A stretch of DNA of 64,000 nt from positions 1 through 64,000 of the forward strand of contig JBFHFS010000014.1 of the NCBI GenBank assembly GCA_041583495.1, in the 5' to 3' direction. The stretch's first letter is position 1. Every line of letters starts with the position of its first letter. Shown here one piece after another: positions 12,601-21,600 of the stretch. The notes under the pieces were generated by a model that made no database searches, was not told the origin of the DNA, and saw only the letters and a list, made by a program, of their open reading frames with translations. A program made the translations under genes and the position numbers. Origin of the DNA: JBFHFS01 sp041583495 (GTDB lineage Bacteria > Bacteroidota > Bacteroidia > Bacteroidales > Marinilabiliaceae).

Positions 12601-15600
12601 TGACGATATCTCTGGTCACAGAACAGCTGGAACCAGCTGCCGCCTCTACATTATCGGTTACGACAACGGTATAATTACCAGCGGTTAACCCGGTTTGATC
12701 CTTATCGGCTGGCACCAATCCGGATCCATCGGGAGTGGTCCAACTATAACTATAATTGCCTGATCCACCGGTAACATGCAACACAATAGAGCCATTGTTA
12801 TCACCATAGCAATCGAGATGACTCACGGTTTGGGTAACCTTTATTTGGGAAGAGACCAAAATACTTTGTACCGAAGGACAATCGTTTACATCGCGCACCT
12901 CAAGAGTGTAGGTTCCACCCACAGTTAGTCCGGTCAGGTTTTGACTGGTTGTGGTAATCCCCGGACCGCTCCAGGAGAAAGTATAATCGGTCAGGGCACC
13001 AGTCCCGCCGGCCAGATTACTCAATGTAACCGAGCGGCTATAAGGATCGCAATTCTCTATAGCGGTAGATAAATCGTAGGTGATGGGAGCTGGTTCAACC
13101 ACCACAAAATTACGGGTAGCCACACAGCCATTACCATCGGTAACGGAGAGTTGATAAGAGCCCCCGCCCAGCCCTGAAATATCCGCTGTACTTACCGGAG
13201 GAGTCAGGGTCCCTCCAGTCCAGGAGTAGGACAAAGTAGCCGAGGAGGGATCAGAAACCGACACATTCAGTACGGCTCCATCGGCGGAACCCGCACATGT
13301 AACATCTTTTTCGGCACCATTAATGACCAGGGTATGGGCGTTCCCCACGGTATACGAACGGTTGAGAACACAACCTCTAACATTATCGGTAACAGCCAAC
13401 TGATAAGTGCCAGCCGAAAGACTGCCCAAGTCTTTGGTTGAACGGCTAAAGGCAGCATCTTCAGTTTTGGTCCATTGGTAAGTGTATGAACCACTTCCTC
13501 CCGTAATGGTGAGGCTGATACTTCCACTGTTAACCCCTTTACAGGTGGCATCCAAAACAGTGGCGTCGAGTTGAATATTCCTTAAACTAAAGTCCTGCAC
13601 ATAAGGACAAGCGGAAGGCGTCGTTGAATTTCGATCGGTGACACGAAGTTGATAATCGCCGGCCGGCAAATTGGTCAGGGCCACCGAATGGGGTTGGTTA
13701 GCTGTAGCGGCCACCGTTCGTCCGTAATTGACCCCACTGGCCTGATGAATCAAAGAAATGGTATAACCATGATTGCCAGCCACCACTCTCCCGCCAGAAA
13801 TATCTAAATCGAGTGTTCCGGAGTTGGGTGTTTCACAAGCAATATTGTAAATCACATTATCCACCACCAAAGCTTCAGGTTCAGTGATGGTTACCGAAAC
13901 AGCGTCACTACAATTGTGGGCATCGGTCACTTCGAATGTATAGTCACCAGCCATAAGGTTGGCAGCGACATAGGCCGATGAGCCATCCCAGTTAACCGAG
14001 GTGGTCCCATAACTTAACAGATAAGGGGTTGATCCGCCATTTACCGTAAGGGTAACTGACCCATCAGATGCACCATTACAGGTTGTAACATCCTGTTTAA
14101 CAGCCGTTAGCTGAAGATCCTCTGGCTGAAGAACTTCGATAGGCGCAGAGGTGGTTTCGCAACCCGTAGCGGATACCCGGGCGGTAACCCGGTATTGGCC
14201 TGATGCCAGGTTATTGATGGAAGCTCCGGCAGCAGCATAAGGCATCCAGACAGACCCGTCGTAGAATTCCCATGAATAACTGAACACGGTTCCAACCGCT
14301 CTTCCAATCGTGGAAACGGTGATGGACCCATTGGCTCCGCCGTTACAGGAGACCGGTTGCACATCGTCCACAATTATTTCAATAGGATCGGGTTCGGTTA
14401 TGGTAAACTGCTCCTGAATAGAACAGGAATTCCCGGAGGCTCCTCCATAGAAAATCGTAACGGTATAGATACCCGGATTGGCAAGATTAGTAAGATGAGT
14501 AACCGTTGCATCCCCTAGAGTCCCGGTAAGGCTAAAGCCATCAGGACCCGTCCAGGTTACCGCGTAATTATTTGTCTCCGCAACCAGGCGGGTGGTGGTA
14601 ATACCAATGGCCAGTTCTCCGTCGGCCGCCGAAAAGCAGGTAATATCTTTTTCAATTGACTTATTGATCACGAGCGGAGCAGGCTCCAAAATATTAAAAC
14701 TGCTCATAGCCGTACATCCATTGTCGTCGGTAACAATAACCGAATAAGTTCCGCCCGACAAACCAGACTGGTCTTTCACTCCCTGCACCCATCCAGAGCC
14801 ATCAGCCGACGACCAGCTATAGGAATAGTTACCGGTACCACCTGTCACATTTAGAGTAATGGCTCCATCATTATCACCCGTACAAATCACATCGGTTAAA
14901 TTACCGGTCACTATTATTTCATTGGGTTGAGTGATGATAAAATCTTTGGTTACCGAACAGCTGGAACCTGAGGCAGCTTCTACGTTATCGGTTACGGTAA
15001 CGGTGTAGGTTCCTGCTGTTAAGCCAGCCTGATTCATATCGGTTGCAACCAAGCCGGACCCATCGGTTGTAGTCCAGTTATAGCTGTAACTCCCTGAGCC
15101 ACCGGTTACCTGAAGCACAATGGTTCCATTGTTGTCACCAAAGCAATTCAGATGGCCCAACGTTTCTGTAACTTTAATCTGAGAAGGAACAACAATGCTT
15201 TTTATGGAAGGACAATCGTTGGCATCCCGAACGGTTACTTCATAGGTGCCCCCTACTGTTAATCCATTCAAATTCTGACTACTAGTGGTGGTTCCCGGAC
15301 CACTCCAGGAGAAAGTGCAATCGGTTATGGTTCCCGTGCCCCCCGTAAGGTTATCCAGTGTTACCGAACGACTATAGGGATCACAGTTTTCAATGTCGGT
15401 GGTAAGATCGAAGGTGATAGCGGAAGGTTCTTCCACTACAAAACTGCGGGCAGCAACACAACCATTACCATCTGTAACGGTGAGCTGATATGTACCGGCT
15501 CCCACACCGGAGATATCCGCGGTATTTACCGGTGGGGTTAAAGTACCTCCACTCCATGAGTAAGCCAGGGTGGCGGATGAAGGATCCGATACCGACACAC

Positions 15601-18600
15601 TCAACACCGCCCCATCTCCGGAACCCGGGCAGGTCACATCTTTTTCACTTCCATTGATGATCAGGGTATGCGCATTGCCCAGCGTATAGGTGCGGTTGAG
15701 GGTACAACCTCTTACATTATCAGTCAAAACAAGTTGATAGGTCCCGGCCGAAAGGCTTCCGAGATCTTTGGTCGTCCGGTTGAATAACGCATCTTCTGCT
15801 TTGGTCCACTGGTAGCTGTAATCACCACTACCACCGGTAATGGATAGGCTGATGCTACCGCTGTTGACCCCTTTGCAGTTTGCATCTGCCAACACAGCAG
15901 CAATTTGAATGCTCCTTAAACTAAAGTCGAACACATAAGGGCAAGCCGAAGGAGTTGTTGAGTTTCTGTCGGTGACCCGCAACTGATAATCACCTGCCGG
16001 CAAACCACTGATGCTCACCGAATAGGGTTGATTGGTTGTTGAAGCTATTGTTTGGCCATAGTTAGCTCCACTGCTCTGATGAATCAAAGAGACGGAATAG
16101 CCATGGGTACCTCCCACTATTCTACCCCCGGTAACATCGAAATCGAGTGTTCCGGAATTAGGTGTTTCGCAAGCGATATTGTAAGCCACATTTTCCACCA
16201 CCAAAGCCTCAGGTTCTGTGATGGTTACCGTAACCGCTTCACTGCAATTGTTGGCATCGAGCACGGTAAAGGTATAACTGCCTGCAGATAAATTAAGTGC
16301 CTGTAACGCCGCTGAGCCATCCCAGTTAACCGAGGTCGACCCATAGCTTAATAAATAAGGGGTCGATCCGCCATTCACCGTAAGGGTAACGGTTCCGTCA
16401 GACGAACCATTGCAGGTTGTAACATCTTGTTTAACAGCATTCAATGTTATAGCATCGGGTTCAATAATCGTGATGGTTTCCGGGATGGTTTCACAACCTG
16501 TGGCCACTTCCCGTGCCGTGACCCGGTACCGGCCGATGGCCAGATTATTAATGGATGCTCCGGTAGCTGCATAAGCCACCCAACCGGAACCATCATTGAA
16601 CTCCCAGGTGTAATTGAAAACGGTACCGACAGGTCTTCCTGTTGTGGAAACACTGATGGATCCAGTCGTTTCGCCATGACAGGAAACCGGTTGAACGTCA
16701 TCCACATTTATTACAAGAGCATTGGGCTCGGTAATGGTAAACTGCTCCTGAACGAAGCAGAAGTTTCCAGAGGCCCCGCCATAATAAATGGTAACGGTGT
16801 AAATTCCAGGATTGACAAGATTGGTGAGTTGGGTAAGGGTTGGGTCCCCCAAAATGCCCGAGCGGCTAAACCCGTTGGGTCCCGACCATGAAATCAAATA
16901 GTTATCCGTTTCGGCAGCTGGGCGGGAAGTGGTAATACTCAATCCAACTTCTCCATCGGCTGCGCCTGAACAGGAAATATTTTTCTCAAGGATTTTATTA
17001 ATGGAGAGTGCAGCCGGCTCACTCACATCCAAAACCTGTGAAAAGGTATCCCCGACATTATCAACCACATTAACCGTATAGGTTCCGGCAGGTAAGCCAT
17101 TTCCGCCATCATTGATGGTATAGTTTGCATTGGTCCCCGAATGAGAACCGGACAAGGTACCACCAGCCACCAGATTACCACTCCAGTTAATGGTAAAAGG
17201 GGCATTCCCCTGGGTGATACTCACCTGAATAAATCCATTGCTGCCATCGGTACAAGTCACATCCGACCCGGTTATATTAACCAATAAATCACCGGGTTGA
17301 GTTATCGTTACCGGAATACTGGTGGTGCATCCTGCGGCATCTTCAATTTGAATAAAGTAATTCCCGGCAGGCAGTCCAGAATGAGACATCCCGGCCTGCA
17401 CCGACATATCAGGATACAACAGACTTACCGAATAAGGAGCAGTTTGCCCGCTTATGGTGTTAACCGAAATAGTTCCGTCGTTGCTGCCAAAAGTAGTAAC
17501 ATGGCTAAAATCATAATCAACGCTCCAATCACTGGGTTGCGTAACCACATAATCATCAGTCACCTGGCAACTATTTGCATCGGTCACCACCACCCGATAG
17601 GTGCCAATGGACCGATTAACAATATGAGAGGTGTTGCCGCCATTGGCCACCGTTACCGGGATAGGACTCCCCGAAGCCGGGATTCGGTACCACTGATAAA
17701 CATAATTACCGCCTGCATCCGGCGTTCCTCCCGTTAGAGTTACCTCTACCTCACCATTAGCGCCACCATAACAAGCTACATTGGTAATCACGCTATTCGA
17801 AATGGTCAATGGGTTGGCCGGCTCAGTCACCTCCACCTCAATCAGGTTCAGTTTTTCGCAGGCCGAAGCGGTATTTCTTACCGACACCCAGTAAGTTCCG
17901 GCGATCAGCCCCATAAATGAGGGGGCATTTTGCCAGGTGCTTCCACCATCGATACTGAACTGATAACTTCCTGAAGCAGGGCTTGCTGTAACCGTAAAAC
18001 CACCGGTGGCCGTTCCATAACAGCCCACGGGCACAATATCGGCCGCATTTACCACAATGCTAAAGTCACTGGGCTGGGTAATCACCACCGAACCACTCAC
18101 CTTAGAACATGATATACCGTCGGTAACCGTAACCCGGTAGGTTCCGGCAATCAATCCGGTTGCATGAGCGGCAGAAGATACGGCCACCCAGTTACCCGAA
18201 CCGGAGGGAACCTCGCGTTCCCACAAGTAAACATAAGGAACGCTTCCACCCGAGGCTGTAACGGTCACTTCTGCATCATTGCCATTAAAACAGGATACAT
18301 TTTGCTGATTCGAAAAAGTAAGAGCAATATCGTTGAGGGCAATATCTACCGAACCGGTCATCATGGCTTCACAACTGGAACCCAAATTAATGGCGTTAAC
18401 GGTATAATTACCTTCAAGGGTTTGAAATCCAAAGTTGAGAGGATTTCCGGTTCCGGCAAACACCACTGCCGGAGACAGAGACAAATCATTGATTAACAAC
18501 TCATAGTCCACTCCAACCTGCGAACTACTCAGGGTTACTTCCCGACCAGGCCCTCCGATACAATAATTTCCACCCCCATTCACATCAAATGCTGTGGGGA

Positions 18601-21600
18601 AGGGTAATATACTTATGGTTTTGGTGCGCGAAGTTTCACAACCATTGGAATTGGTATAAGTATAAGTCACATCATAGTTTCCAACTACCAGTGCAGAAGG
18701 CTTTAGCGTAGCTGTTCCATCACCATGATCGGTAAGCCCCACTCCTGTTGAGATGGTAAAAACACCACCTGCCACCGGGGTGCCATTATTAAAACTAGCC
18801 GTTAGAATAACATCCTCACTGCTTCTACAGTAACTCATCACATCGGCCAAACCGCCAAAATTAACAGCGGTAGCCGCAAACACTTCCACCTCTTCGGTTA
18901 CCGTGTTGGTACAACCTGAGGCAGGATGGGTATATTCCAATGAGACCCAATAAACCCCCGGACCCACCAGGGCCGGATTAAATTTGGCTTCGCCGGTAAC
19001 GTTATCAATGTCGGTGAGAGGAGAAACCCCAATGGAATTAGAAGTGGAGCTTAAATTAAATACCCCACCCGTTACACCATGAGTATTAGCCTGAATGGTA
19101 AACGGTAGCTCATTATCGCAATAAGTAGGATTCAGATTGTCAATGTCAATCTCCGGCAAATCAACCACATCCACCAGGACCTCTTCAATAGTCTCACAAC
19201 CCGAAGCATTCACCACCGTGTAACGAATGGTATGGGTTCCCAAACCGGCCGCCTTAGGGTTAAAGGTGGTTCCACTCACGCTTGGTCCCGAGAAATTACC
19301 CTGCACAGGAAGTACCGTGGGTCGTAATACGGCATTGGTTGTGGTGACACAAAAATTAGTACGCTCCAAAAAGTTTCCTCCGGCATCGAGAATCCCGGTT
19401 TGAAAAGTAGCATCGGGGTTGGCCACCACCTCCACATCCTGAACAAGCGTATTAACACAGGTCCCCACCACATATACATATTCAACCTGATAATCACCCG
19501 GCAACAGAACAGAGGGATCAAAAGAGACAGACCCATCGGCCCCGGAACCAATTTTGACGCCCGCTCCGTCATAGATATTAAAGATGCCTCCTGCCGGATT
19601 CCCATTTAATACCACGGCAGCATCGCCATAACAATAGAGTGCATCAATATTGAAGGTGAGGGTAGTTCCTATTTGGATATCCTGGGAATAGCTTCCCGAG
19701 CAGTTGGAGATGGGATCGGTATAGGTGTAGGTAATGGAATGCAATCCACTGTGAGCAGTACTCGGATCAAAGGTAGCGGTTCCATCCCCATTATCGGTAA
19801 TGCCGGGTCCATCGAACCAGCCGGCATTGGTATGCACCTGTGCCAGTGGGTCACCAAACCAGGCTTGTATGGTTACAGGACCGTCGGTCTCGCACATATA
19901 TCCGGGAAGACCTGTGATATCCAGGTTATCACTCACATCCAGATGAACCGTAACATCCCAGGTAGTGGTATTGATACAGCCATTTAAATCGGAATAACTG
20001 TATTCGATGGTATAAGTACCCGGACCAGACCCTGCATTTAAGACCCCTGAGGGAGAAAACCAACCGGTACCATCACCATTGTCGTCCCACATGATGCCCT
20101 GACTGGCGGTATGGCCTATCACATTAAACTGGCCCCGGCTGTTGGTGGGATTTCCTCTCATGGTAACCTGTGGATCATCGGCACAATAATCATGAGCGAT
20201 ACCGGAAATAGAGACCACCGGCAAGGCATTCACGACCATTCTTTTGGTTACTGAGTTGACGCAACCCTTGCCGTCCGAGTAGGTATAAGTAATATCGTGC
20301 GGGTTGATCCCTGCGTCCACGGTATTAAAAATATTAGTGGAAGCCACAATACCATTCCCGCTAAAACTACCACCCGAAGGTGAAGGGGTCAAAGAAATAT
20401 CCCCATTATTAATACACACCGAGTAATCGTCACCCGGTTTAACAGGAGGCGTGAAGTCCACAACGGGCAGAGCATTAACCTTTACATCAACACTGCTGGT
20501 GCTTCGGCACCCGTATTGTGAAATAGCGGTTACGGTATAGGTATTATCAGAGGTGGGTCCCACATTGATGACCGGATTGCTTCCCAATCCATCGCTCCAT
20601 TGATAACTGCCCCCGGTTCCAGCGCCGGAGGCCGTGATGGCAACGGTGCTACCCAAACAAACTTCCGGAGCGGCCGGGTTAAACGAAATAGCGGGCACAG
20701 GGTCTACATAAAACACGGCAGTTCCGGTCCCACTTACGGGGTTACAGGATGAGAAGTCCACAAGGTTGCGTACCCGGTAAGTGGTCTGAAAAGCCACCGG
20801 ATCGACTGACAACCGATAACTATTTGAGGAATAGTTATTTACTGCTGCAATAATGACATTATTATGGTCAACAATTTCAAAATTAAAGGGGGAATTACCT
20901 GTTAACACCACCTCAATCTCAAAGCCAGGATTGGCGGCCCCTTCACATCTGCGGAAGGATGCCGAATAAACATGAATTGTAGCTGTTGGCAGGGTATTCT
21001 CAGTAATGGTAACCGTACCATCCATGGTACTGGTACAACCTCCAGTGGTGGTGGCCACCATAAAGTAATCGCCGGCGGTAACATCGTTCCACACCAGGCT
21101 TCCCCCACCTGCCTTGGTGTCGTAGACTACGCCATCCTTAAACAGTTGGTAACTCACCCCTGCAACCGTTCCGGGACTGGTGAGCGTAATCCCGGACAAA
21201 CCACTCAGACAATATTCCGTAGCCGAAGCGGATAAAGTAGGTTTGGGAGGTGTTGCCTGTATTACTCTGGTATCAGACAGGAGAATTTCACAGGCCGAAT
21301 TATTTTGGCTCCTGGCAATAATTGAATAAGTTCCGGTGCCGAGCCCACTAAACACAATTCTCCCACCGTTTCCATTGCGAAAATCTCCGGTTAGGGTCCC
21401 ATTACGAACCAGAAAATACTGAACTGAATTTTGGGAAGGATTAATGGCCACCTCACCGGTATTACAAACCACAGAGGTGTTTTCGAAAGGAACATCTGTT
21501 GGGGTAGCAGTAATTACCACGCTGCCATTCATATCACTATCACAACCACCCGGCTCCTGAGCAACTACGGTATACGACCCAATAGCACTGTAGCTGCCAA

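Noticed and set aside
16427..16891. Many antisense frames of 60-155 codons opposite the giant adhesin
   Set aside because: They mirror the repeats of the adhesin gene, recur with its period and are rich in His/Ile/Gly from reverse-complemented repeat codons; shadows.
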